Origin: Drosophila persimilis
Taxonomy: Eukaryota; Arthropoda; Insecta; Diptera; Drosophilidae
Length of the DNA: 64,000 nucleotides
Reading direction: 5' to 3'
Assembly (NCBI RefSeq): GCF_003286085.1
Contig: NW_020825289.1
Coordinates: 8,308,001 to 8,372,000, forward strand
The position numbers and the translations under genes were made by a program. The notes under the pieces were generated by a model, which worked only from the letters and a program-made list of their open reading frames with translations, made no database searches and had not been told where the DNA came from. Below, piece by piece: positions 1 through 9,800 of this stretch; position 1 is the stretch's first letter; every line of letters starts with the position of its first letter.

Positions 1-1574
1 AACATGCTGAGAGATGACTCCAGGTGGCAGTCGCTGCGCATCGGATAGCCTATAATGGGCGATCCCAGACAAGCCGAGGAGAATCGAAAGATCGGCTTGA
101 AGGCATATTGCTGTTGCAGGGAAAAGAACTCCCAGCGCTCCAGGGTGAAGGGATACGCGTAGCTGCGATTGAAGCTGAGCAGGGCCGAGACCTGTTCACT
201 GGAATTAACGCCCACCAACAGGCTGGCCACTTCATTGATGAGTTGGGGTTCTACGTGGCGTAGGAGAGTGCTAGCTTCGTAGTGCTTCACCAAAACCTGT
301 TGTTGCTGCTCGATCAGGTCCTCCATGCTCTCCACTTGCTTACCCACCACCAATGCGGTGAGGAAGCTGTCCAACTGAATGTTGTACCAGCTGGTCAGAA
401 CAAACCCCAAGATCGTCAGCTGCACCGTGACTAGGAAGTAGCGAACAGACGGCCTTTGCACACTTGTGGGGGAAGAGATAAAAAGTATCCGGCTGAGACC
501 ATCCAGAAAGTTCAAGCCAACGCGTTGATGCCAGGCGCTATTTTCGTGCCCGGGATTAATCCAGTAAAGTACGGCGCTGATGTAGAACACTCCCCCAAGA
601 AGAAGCAACCAACTCCAGCGGTTGAGGGGCAGCAGTAGGTACATGTGACGCGGAATCTCGTTCCTCACGGGGACAATCAGACAATTCCTGGCGACGACCA
701 GGGGATAGCTGTAGTCGCCCATCTCTTCCGGTACATCCACATACGGATGCATGGAGATCTCCAATTGACCCTCCATTATCAGCTGGATTATGCGGCTCAT
801 ATTGACATTACTTGTTGGGCCGAAATCCTGGTTCGGATTGGTCACCTGCAGTGTGGCATTATGGCGATTCAAGTACTCAATAAAGGTCCGAAAGCCGTAG
901 CCTCGTATCAGTCGTTTTCCTGTGCGCTGGTCACGGAAAAGAAACACACGCGGAATATCGTTCTCCGCTGGGGTGGACACAACATAGCCCTTGAAGTTCC
1001 TCGCTGCCGGGGGAAACAGCGGGTACGAATGAATATCCACGTTGTAGAAGCGCACAGCCGGATAAGGAGTATAGGAGTAGATCTGCTCGTTGTGCAAGAC
1101 CAAAACATTGAGAAACTGGTAGTGCCAGAGCTTTTTGAATACGGACAGCAATGCTTTGTAGGAACCACTTCGTTGGTTGGGCAAGGCCACAATCAATCGA
1201 ACAGGACGCATCCTACGAAGACTCCTGTTTAGATTGTACCAAATCAGTTCCTGGTTGCTGTGGCAGAAGAACAGACTGACGGCGTTGTCCGCGTTCATGT
1301 TGTAATGGCCAAATGGTTTAGTCTTGCGCGCCGAAATGGATGCATCCACCGTGTGACTTGTGACTTCCATGGCTCGATGCAGCCAAGTTATCAGACTGTT
1401 GATATCATCCCGTTTTGTCCTGTGTCCCACGAAGATTGGCGTATTTTTCCAGTTCTCTCGTCTAGCGATGACGCTCATAACGGACCTCAGCAAACTCATG
1501 TTGTGGACGCCTTCGACAGGCTCCAGCCGGGAGGAAGTGCAGAGCAGGAGCAGAAGTATCAGCACTGTGCACAT
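1..1574 (-). CDS. Divergent ionotropic receptor (IR family), 3' end cut off by window edge
   Basis: Reading the minus strand from the ATG at 1574, the frame stays open for about 524 codons to the window edge with no intron. The start is supported by a typical signal peptide: MCT followed by a Leu/Ile-rich core and a small-residue region. An extracellular ligand-binding-like portion follows, then a hydrophobic segment near residues 315-337 (WSWLLLLGGVFYISAVLYW), which fits M1. A weak pore-like stretch comes next, then a second membrane segment near 380-410 containing SWYNIQLDSFLTALVV. That placement of SFLTALVV after M3 matches the degenerate SYTANLAAFLT motif of ionotropic glutamate receptors, as seen in divergent chemosensory IRs of flies. 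The final ligand-binding lobe and M4 lie outside the window. By family it should be a chemosensory neuron membrane receptor. Ir51a or Ir51b are candidates by remembered map position only, so no symbol is given. The large plus-strand open frame at 645-1232 is its shadow. Confidence 0.8.
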   Translation of the reverse strand, partial: MCTVLILLLLLCTSSRLEPVEGVHNMSLLRSVMSVIARRENWKNTPIFVGHRTKRDDINSLITWLHRAMEVTSHTVDASISARKTKPFGHYNMNADNAVSLFFCHSNQELIWYNLNRSLRRMRPVRLIVALPNQRSGSYKALLSVFKKLWHYQFLNVLVLHNEQIYSYTPYPAVRFYNVDIHSYPLFPPAARNFKGYVVSTPAENDIPRVFLFRDQRTGKRLIRGYGFRTFIEYLNRHNATLQVTNPNQDFGPTSNVNMSRIIQLIMEGQLEISMHPYVDVPEEMGDYSYPLVVARNCLIVPVRNEIPRHMYLLLPLNRWSWLLLLGGVFYISAVLYWINPGHENSAWHQRVGLNFLDGLSRILFISSPTSVQRPSVRYFLVTVQLTILGFVLTSWYNIQLDSFLTALVVGKQVESMEDLIEQQQQVLVKHYEASTLLRHVEPQLINEVASLLVGVNSSEQVSALLSFNRSYAYPFTLERWEFFSLQQQYAFKPIFRFSSACLGSPIIGYPMRSDCHLESSLSM

Positions 1575-2010
1575 AGCGGGCTGGGACTGTTGTGATTTCT
1601 TGCAGCACAGAGGTCAGGCTTTTAAGGCAGCGAATAATTGGTTTCATTAAATATAATCAGCCTTGATGAGTCTTATCAGTGATGAACATAGTGTGGATAA
1701 TTCACTTGCTTCGAATTGGTCTCAACGCGGTAGAGGGTGGCCTCATATAATTGGGAACGTAATGTGCGCGGGGCAAGCTCTTAATCATTCGTGGTCCTAC
1801 AGGTATACATTTTATTAAGATATACACTTTACATTTTCAGGTGATGATTGAAATATTGCACATCGGAGATAGACGAAACAGTTAAAACATTACTAGAAAC
1901 AGAGACACACGGCTTTAGGGCTTGGTTAAAAAACTAGGACTAATAAATTTAGACGGTTGGAATACTTTTACGCATGAATAGATTTGTGGAATTCTAGAAT
2001 TGAGCCGATA
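1575..2010. other. Short intergenic: nischarin 3' UTR and IR gene promoter
   Basis: This is the space between the IR start and the nischarin stop, both on the minus strand. A minus-strand AATAAA (plus-strand TTTATT at 1811-1816) lies about 195 bases downstream of the nischarin stop and is a plausible polyadenylation signal. No other coding signal is seen. Confidence 0.5.
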
Positions 2011-4577
2011 TCATTTCTGGCGCTGGCGCTGCTTTGATTGAAGCAGAGCGGAAAGCACTAGGGCCGTGTCCAACTCTTGCTGACTGCCTCGCTCATTGTC
2101 CAGAGAAATCTCGACGGCGCGCTCATGGAAACGAGCCAGGACACGAGGCCGATAGTCTACAGAGAAAATAAAATTCAAATAGGAAAGAAAAAAGAAGAAA
2201 ATCAACACGCGAACTCACCCACACTGCCCGCCAGGGGATTGCCAGTGAGTCTAAGGGACTCCAGCAGTGGAAGATTAGCCACATAATCAACCTCTTCGAG
2301 ATCTTCAATCTGATTGCAGCTCAGGTCTAGATTGACCAATGAAAGCAGCTTGCGCAGGCCTTTCAAAGACTTGAGCTTATTTTGAGCCAGCTCCAGTGTG
2401 ACGAGATTTCCCATTGTCAGATGCCAGTCCACGCACTCGGCTATAAGATTTCCGGACAGAGAGAGCAGCTGTAGATGGGGAAGTTCGTCCAGGTTTTGTA
2501 CAACCCGGATGCGATTCTGCTCAAGCACCAGACGACGCAGTTTTGGTGCTGTCCTCACACTGCCATCGATTTGGGTGAGCAGATTGCCAGTCAGATCCAG
2601 GTCAGTTAGCTCCTGCCACGCATCTGTGCTGATGAGGATACTGCCGTTTGTTGCGGAGGGTGGCCGGATGGCCTCAGGCAGGAGGCTCGGAACATCGCAG
2701 TACTTGTGCAAGTTATCGCAGAGCAGCACCTGGCATATGTTTTGTATAGTCGTGTTGTGAACACAGATTGTTTGTAACGTTGGCTTCAGGAGCTCAATGT
2801 CCACGATGTTCTCCGTGGACAGGGCCGAGAATTTGAGGGTTTTGAGATTTCGAAATGCATTCAGATTGAAGTTTAGCCTGTTCGGAATGATATTGCTTCG
2901 CCCAATGGGTACGTCCACTGTGTTGTAGTCCTGCGCATAGCTGGCATTATCCTTCACTGGCGTCACTACCAATGCCACGAGTTGTGTGCAGAAGTCCAGG
3001 ACGTGCGAGAAATCGTATTTTCCGTCACGATCCACGTTCGGCGGGCAGGGAAGACTCAGACGCTCGCTAATGGCAAAGACCTGTGCATAAGGTAGATGAT
3101 TCCATAAATAATATATGTAAATAGTATCTCAGCTACATTTCTTAGTATTAATCGCAATTTATATGTGTATATTACGCTGCCTTTGCAACTGAGTCCACAG
3201 ATATCTGAGGATAAATTTCCCGCTCTTCTTTTGCAATGAACTTAGACATCAGCTTATAGAGTAATGCGATTCCCAGAAGCTTCCTCTGCGTTGGTGTATA
3301 TTTGTTCTTAGCCGGACCGAAAAAAACACCCACTCGTCGATTTGTCAAATGGTTCATGCCCAGGGCATTAATCATGGAGGCCTCGCGGGTTTGCGCATCC
3401 GCGGAGGATATGCCGCGAAAGCCACGAATCAGCACGATGCCGCGTTTCTGCTCCCAAATGGACAAAATTAACGCTAGTTTCGGATCCTTGGCCTGCTTGA
3501 TGCTGTCAGGTGTGCCAAGAAGTTTCTCGGCTTGCAGAAAGTGGACAAATGGACGGATGCCCTTGCCCTTGCCTACATAGAAAATAGCACTTAGGAAAGT
3601 GAACCAGACATCAATGCAGTGCATTCCTGGGGCCCGATTCGCAAGCTTGTTTGTTACGCGGGGATCCAGCAACAAATAGTTGAAATATTGCAGATCTGAA
3701 TTCCCCTGTCCGCGATGCCATTTAATGTGGTGGGCGGCATACTTTGAGAGTTTTTTGATGCTCTGGTAATTGTTCTCCGACTGCAGGGTCTGTTCCAGCT
3801 CAGGAGAGAAGTTTGTGTAGCGCCTATTTGCGATAGTGCCAAGGGAGTACTTGGCACCTCGAAAGTGGATAAAGTTACTGCCTAGTTTTTGCAGCTGCAA
3901 AGGCCAGCATGTGACTATAGAAGTTAACAAAAATTTCGACATTTCAATAAATAAATATTACTAGTATATACTGTGTTCGATTTAAAGTGTGAATTATATC
4001 TGAAACATGAGCCTACATATATACATACATATATATGTTGCAGGGATAGAAAAGTGAGATTTTTCTCACCTCCAATGCCGACAGGTTGTATTCCTTTTTG
4101 GAACTGAGAAGCGCATCGCCGCTCTCGTCGAATAACTTGGCAAGATCCTGCAGCAAATAGATAATGTCGTATTTGTTGAAATCCAGGAATTCAGCCAGAG
4201 CCCGCGGTAGTTCCGTGCGAAAATAGATGAGCAGCTCCTGCAAGTAGGCTTCCAGTTGTTCCCGACGCTGCTCCAGAAACGCTGGCTGCTTATTACCCAC
4301 AAGCTGCGACCGAGATCAACATGAATAGATATACGAGTATGTTTTGTTTTAAGGGGCGTACCTTTTTTGGGGGCAACAACTTTTTGCTGATTGCTATATC
4401 CTCCACCAGCTTATCATGGAGCTGGGCAAAGTCTCGATAGCGCCGCTCCACCATCCATTCCACCTTTGCCACCCGCACTTTGATGTCATAGTAGGTGACC
4501 CCGCCGCTGGAGGTTTCATTCGTGTATTTCGGTATTGTCACCGTCGTCTCCTCGTTCTGGCGGTAATAGCAAGCCAT
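2011..4577 (-). CDS. Nisch: Nischarin-like protein: N-terminal PX domain plus leucine-rich repeats
   Basis: Four exons join in frame on the minus strand: 4362-4577, 4070-4303, 2219-3080 and 2011-2156, giving 485 residues. All introns are GT-AG. Residues about 10-115 are a PX phosphoinositide-binding domain, with the diagnostic [11 protein letters not shown] at 45-55 and a PPKK loop at 69-72. Residues about 305-435 contain five or so leucine-rich repeats ([54 protein letters not shown]). PX followed by LRR is the nischarin/IRAS architecture; mammalian nischarin binds endosomal PI3P and Rab/Rac/PAK partners. The fly protein lacks the long C-terminal extension of vertebrate nischarin (about 1,500 residues), so it is a short form. 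Intron 2 (3081-4069) carries a complete same-strand gene. The start shares a promoter region with GPHR on the other strand. I recall CG11807 as the D. melanogaster counterpart, unverified. Confidence 0.88.
3172..3942 (-). CDS. GIY-YIG nuclease-fold protein (ANKLE1/LEM-3-like C-terminal domain), nested in nischarin intron
   Basis: A single-exon frame of 256 codons, minus strand, lies wholly inside nischarin intron 2. Residues 82-208 look like the GIY-YIG domain of the ANKLE1/LEM-3 class. There is a first motif FNYLLLDP (87-94, Tyr89), a second motif FYVGKGKG (121-128, Tyr122), Arg130, His134, Glu187 in TREASMIN and Asn192. These are the expected metal-dependent nuclease residues and all appear present. 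ANKLE1 and LEM-3 process DNA bridges at mitosis, but they also carry ankyrin repeats and a LEM domain, which are absent here. The N-terminal 40 residues are basic and hydrophobic with few acidic residues, and could be a mitochondrial presequence; this is inference. The intact frame and conserved core argue for a functional gene. Its exact biological role is unknown to me. Confidence 0.75.
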   Translation of the reverse strand: MSKFLLTSIVTCWPLQLQKLGSNFIHFRGAKYSLGTIANRRYTNFSPELEQTLQSENNYQSIKKLSKYAAHHIKWHRGQGNSDLQYFNYLLLDPRVTNKLANRAPGMHCIDVWFTFLSAIFYVGKGKGIRPFVHFLQAEKLLGTPDSIKQAKDPKLALILSIWEQKRGIVLIRGFRGISSADAQTREASMINALGMNHLTNRRVGVFFGPAKNKYTPTQRKLLGIALLYKLMSKFIAKEEREIYPQISVDSVAKAA

Positions 4578-5070
4578 CGCTGTCCTTTCCCTTCCCTCAC
4601 AGATGTTTGACGCATTAAACAAGTATTTCTAGGCTAAACATGAATTTAAACGGGGCTGAAAAGCAATTTTCTAATTTATTGCAATTGTAGTTAATTAATT
4701 GCACAGCTGTTTACTGTTATCGTTTAGAGATGAGCGATAGCTAATCACAAGGAAGTCACTGTCACTGCGGCATTAAATTGATAGTCACGACTTACACTTA
4801 AGACTGGGCTTTGACAATTATTAAATGAACATGTCCATAAATGTAATGAATCATTGTAGTTCGTAGTACTAGCGATGTTCACAGCTGCCAACCGAAGTTG
4901 CTACTCTTCACCGCCTATCGATATATTCCTATCGGTGGCACCTTTTGTTTATGTTTTTACTTGTTGGCATTTGTTCTAAGAGCGAAATTAATCCAACGAA
5001 GCAATGCCACTGGCTGGGCCACCTGAGAAATAACTATTATATCTGAGCTGAAAGGAGACGAGGGCTAAAA
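4578..5070. promoter_or_regulatory. Divergent promoter region between nischarin and GPHR
   Basis: The 493 bases between the two start codons hold a perfect DRE octamer, TATCGATA, at 4916-4923. This is the DREF/BEAF-32 class site typical of fly housekeeping promoters. It sits about 150 bases upstream of the GPHR start and 340 from the nischarin start. A second partial site (GCGATAG) occurs near 4733. No TATA box or open frame was seen. Confidence 0.6.
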
Positions 5071-6803
5071 ATGGCATTCCTGGGCGACTGTGTGATTGTA
5101 TTTGTGTCGCAGGCAAGTGGTGGGAGATCTCATGTTGATGCCAACTATTGAAATTTCAATTGTTTTTATTTGCAGATGCTGTTTTTTGCCGGAGGATGGA
5201 TGTTTTTCAACAAGGAACTCTTCAAGCACTATGAAATTCGCCACATATCCGTTCAGCTGATCTTCTCATCCACCTTCGCCTTGTCGGTGACCATGTTTGA
5301 GTTGATTATATTCGAGATCATCGGCGTTCTAGAGTCGAGTTCCCGGTACTTCCATTGGCGCTTGGGTCTCACGTTGCTACTGTTTATGGTGACGGCTGTG
5401 ATACCGATCTATATCTGCCACTCTGTGATACACAGCATTTCCTTTTGTAAGTTGTCAGCATACCCTCCAATATATACTCGCTCCAAATCGCTGAATCTTC
5501 CTTAGTTTCCGACAAATTGGTGAGAATATTGACGACAATCTGCTGGTTTGTCTTTCTCTATGGCCTCTGGCGTATTGGTGAACCATTTCCTCTGCTTAGT
5601 GCATCCCACGGCATATTTACCATTGAGCAGGGCGTTTCCCGGATCAGTGTCATTGGTGTCACTGTAATGGCCATACTGTCTGGATTTGGTGCCGTGAACT
5701 ATCCTTACACCAGCATGACCTACTTTATCAAGTAATGTTAACTGCTCTAAAACGTTTCTTATCATTGTGATGTACATTTTATTTAACTTGTTTAACAGGC
5801 CCGTTTCCCGTAATGACATCATCTGTTTCGAACGTCGATTGGCTTTGACGGTGGATATGCTGACGGGCAAGAAGCGACGCATTGCTATGGCTGCCTATAA
5901 CCATAATAAACAGCATAGCACAAAGCCCAGAATCTGGGAGATGATAACGTCGGCAGTGCACCGCACAAACAGCGGCGAAGGTGGTAACGCATTGACCATC
6001 AATCTGCGTTTAAATTAATTTCGTTGGTGATTTCCAGACATCAACCAACTAAAGCAAGAAGTCTACGGCTTGGAGGAGCTACTGCGCTCCGTCTTCCTGG
6101 AGTTGAATTCACTGAAAAATATGGAAGAGCGTCAGCGTTGGTCGGAAACGCTGAAGGGAAAGTACTTTAATGTGATTGGACACTTTTTCAGTGTCTACTG
6201 CGTCTATAAGATATTTATGGTAGGTCAACAAAAACATAGTTTAACATTTATATCGAAGTCTTTATTTACGTTTTTCCTGAATAGTGTTGCATCAATATCA
6301 TATTCGACAGAGTGGGTCGCAAGGATCCCGTCACCCGTGGCCTGGAGATAGCCATCCATTGGTGCGGCTTTGACATAGACTTTGCCTTTTGGAACCAGCA
6401 CATTTCGTTTTGGCTGGTTGGCTGCATCGTGATCACCTCCATACGTGGCCTTTTGCTAACCCTCACTAAGGTAGGTGATAAAAGCTTAAGACTGTTTTTT
6501 TTGGCTCTAACTTTTTCTGTTTTGCAGTTCTTTTATCGCATTTCATCGAGTAAGTCGAGCAACATCATCGTACTGATCCTCGGGCAGATCATGGGCATGT
6601 ATTTCTGCTCCTCGGTGCTGCTGATGCGCATGAATATGCCAGCCGAGTATCGGGTGATCATCACCGAGGTTCTCGGCAATCTACACTTTAACTTCTATCA
6701 TCGTTGGTTCGATGTCATATTCCTGGTCAGCGCCCTGACTACCACCGTTGTGTTATATCTGTCTCGGAAGCCAGTTCCTTCGGATGACGCCGACTTGCAC
6801 TGA
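5071..6803 (+). CDS. GPHR: Golgi pH regulator (GPHR / GPR89 family), multi-pass anion channel
   Basis: Seven exons join exactly in frame: 5071-5112, 5176-5446, 5506-5731, 5799-5983, 6038-6219, 6285-6470 and 6528-6803. They encode 455 residues, the usual family length. The protein begins [22 protein letters not shown] and has about nine hydrophobic membrane segments. A charged, coiled-coil-like loop in the middle (residues about 205-290) is followed by family-typical [16 protein letters not shown] and [16 protein letters not shown] proteins sit in Golgi and ER membranes, where they act as anion channels that keep the Golgi acidic; the plant relatives were described as GTGs. The first intron uses a GC donor (GCAAGT at 5113) rather than GT, which the frame and the match to family N-termini require. 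An internal ATG at 5176 would drop the first membrane-segment residues and is less likely. It is divergently paired with nischarin. I recall CG8090 as the D. melanogaster gene, unverified. Confidence 0.93.
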
Positions 6804-9800
6804 GAGAGGAGAGACAGATAGTCTCTCTATTAGGTTAAGGAGAATTGTCTTAGAATAATTTAGTATAACTACGGCAATCTGAAAGTTGTTTAAATCAATG
6901 TATATACCAGTGTATACCAATGTATATATTTAATGAACTTTTATGTAACTATCTAACTTCACAATCAATGCACAAAAATCAAAGTTAAGTATATCTGTTT
7001 GAGAAAATTAAGTATCGAGTTGTTTCTCTTTATAAAACCATTTTGAGACGCTATGTCTGGGTTTAATTCTGTATTATCTGTATAGTACCGATTTCCCAGT
7101 ATTTTTGAAGCTTTTCTAAGCTTTGGAGGCTTTCATTTCCAGCTTTGCTTTCTAGGTCTCTGGGTTGCTGGGTTACGACGTGACATAAGGTTGTTGACTC
7201 AACATTGAGAGAGTCCAGTCCGCGCACCAACTTTGAGCGCATTTCAAATTACTGTTACGCTCCAATCCCACTGTTCCCAGGATCTTAACATAGTGCTCTA
7301 TTGTTCCTTGAGGCAAGGCGAATAGAATTGTCTTGTTGGGTAATTGTGGTGGGGTGTGGGCTGTGCTATGGAAGTATTGGGGTAGCTGAAAGGATAGGGC
7401 GGATAGAAACTTGACTGGACATTGCCAATGCTGTTCAAATATGAAATTCAATTAAAGAATATGAATATGTAAGACTGTAAGAAGCAATTCCTTTGAGATA
7501 TCCGCTTCTCTTTACTCCGAATTTCTCATCTCTCCCAAACATTTCATTTCATTTCAATTTCTGTGAATTTGCACGCACCTGGGGCTCATCTTGAAAGAAA
7601 ACATTCCAACCATATACATGCAGTTTCATAGGCGTCTACAGGCAAGCACTTCTGGTGTAGGAAACACTTCCATAAAAAAGCCCTTTCAATTAAAGGTGGA
7701 CGACGTTTCCCAAAAAAAACAGAAGCACATCAGCCATTGAATTTGCAACTGTTCCCGCTCCCAAGCCGATGGCCCAGCACAACCCACTCAGATGAGGAGC
7801 AACTTAATGGGCTATTCCGGGACCGCACATCGCTGGCTAAAAATGCCATTAAAATGTTGCGGCTGCCGCAGATCCAACTGGGCGGAAAAAATACATTTCG
7901 AGTGTCTAGATGAATAAATCATGAAACAAAAATGATTGAGGGGTTCTCATGACGGGTTCCTCACGCCCTCACGGGTACACGCCCACGTTGATAGAGTCAG
8001 TCGATGTCTCCCAGAGCTGCAATCATGTCGTTGCAGGACATGAGTAGAATGTCGAGGAATCAATCAGCTCTAAATTCGATGGGTTTTATTTACAGAAAAA
8101 CGGCTATGCTCGGCACCTATCTATCCATCGATTTCATCGATTTTTGATTGATAATGTGTTTGGCCGTGTTTCCCCAGTTGGCTGCCCGCGCTGTCTCGGG
8201 GCTGGCTTCATGGCCATTATGCAAATGTGGCCAACAATTGATTAGAATTTTAGTGTGCCATTGCACATACGCCCCGTCCCGTATGCTTCGGCTCCCATAA
8301 TTAACGCTGTATGCCCCAGTCACGGTTGGCTAATTAGCATAAATTCAATTAGGTTTCTTGTTTGCGCCTTCGGTTGTCTCTGGAGCCTTGGAAGCCGCAG
8401 TCCACCCTTCACTCTCCTTCCCACCTCCACTTTAGGGCACATTTGCGCTTCTGGCGGCTCTCGCCTCCACGTAGGGCGTGGCCATACTTAGCATATTTCC
8501 TGTTTGACATCTGACCTTTTGTTGTGCATTCACGGAATGTGTGAGCGTCAGATTCGCGCGCTGCCAAAGGTACTGCCACAGGAACGATTTGTGGCTGTGC
8601 CGGTTATCTGTCTCCGGCTCTGGCCTCGGGACAAGGGAAAGGCATTTGCATAAGCAGGGAGGCGTTTCTTCAGATTGCCGACGAATCCGTGACAAGTTAT
8701 GCAATAGGTCCTCTCGTAGGTTTTACATATGTACGTTCCCATGGGAGATAAGTGTGATACGGATAATACTACTTGGGGGACTGGTTACCAGGCGGATGAA
8801 TTGATTCTGAAGTGAAGCCAACAACTGCCTTAATGGCCATCGTTAGCCATTCGTTAACCTTTAGCTTTCGCTTCAGCCTCATTAAACCTCATCTACGGTG
8901 GTCGTCGGAGAGGCTCTACCTAGCAACCAACCAACTAATTAGGTTCCATCTCCACTTCGGGCTCTGCCCACGTCCTGCGTTGCTCATTAGTGGAGGACTC
9001 CATATAATTAAAGCCCGGCCAGGAGCAAAGTGCAGCAACAATCAAGGAATCAAGCCATCAAGGAATTCTGCAATTATTACATTGATTACCAGATGAATGC
9101 CATAAATGGCCGATACAGACCCGTAGGACCCTGGCCAATACACCGAGGTGGTGAAGCTACATACAGAAATGTTCAGTTCATTAGCCGAGCGCCAGCACTG
9201 GCAGCATTTTCCAGGATTACCTGGCCATTCCACTTTAAACTTTAAGCGGAATATTAAATATCTCAATACAGATTTGCAATCAAATTATTTGGTATATCAA
9301 ATATTTAAATGGCCCGCAGTGCTCCCTCGGCAAAGGGAACTGATGGCCAGTCAATGGAAGTTGGCCAGCGAACAGGGGGATCGATGGGGTATTTTTAAAC
9401 AGAAAACACTCGTAAATGCTACGATAATGTGCAGGGTTCCCTGCCAGAGTGCATCCGTCCGAAATTGCTATAATTTTTTCAGCTCCACAGCACAGCCACA
9501 GACACAGACACCCTGTTTTGGTAGAGTAATATATTTTTTGTTGCCTTAGCCCTGATGTCGGTATAGTCTATTTATTCCCAACTGGACCCAGCTGTGTGCA
9601 ATCATCGTTTGATGCTGCTGATGGAGTGGCTGTGGTAGGAGGAACAACCTGGGCTCAGGGAAGAACTTAATTATTTTGCGTCCTTCAATATACTGTAAGC
9701 CGTCCGATGTGATTGTGGGCCGAGTAAGTATGTACATCTGTCACATTTGGTATATGGATGGAAGTACAGAGGTGTGTTAAGCTTACTTTTATGCGTCCAA

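Noticed and set aside
645..1232. 195-codon plus-strand frame
   Set aside because: It is antisense to the well-supported ionotropic receptor frame and shows no domain, so it is a shadow.
5170..5505. GPHR starting at exon 2 rather than at 5071
   Set aside because: The exon 1 codons plus a GC donor restore the family N-terminus and the total length of 455 residues, so the upstream start is preferred.
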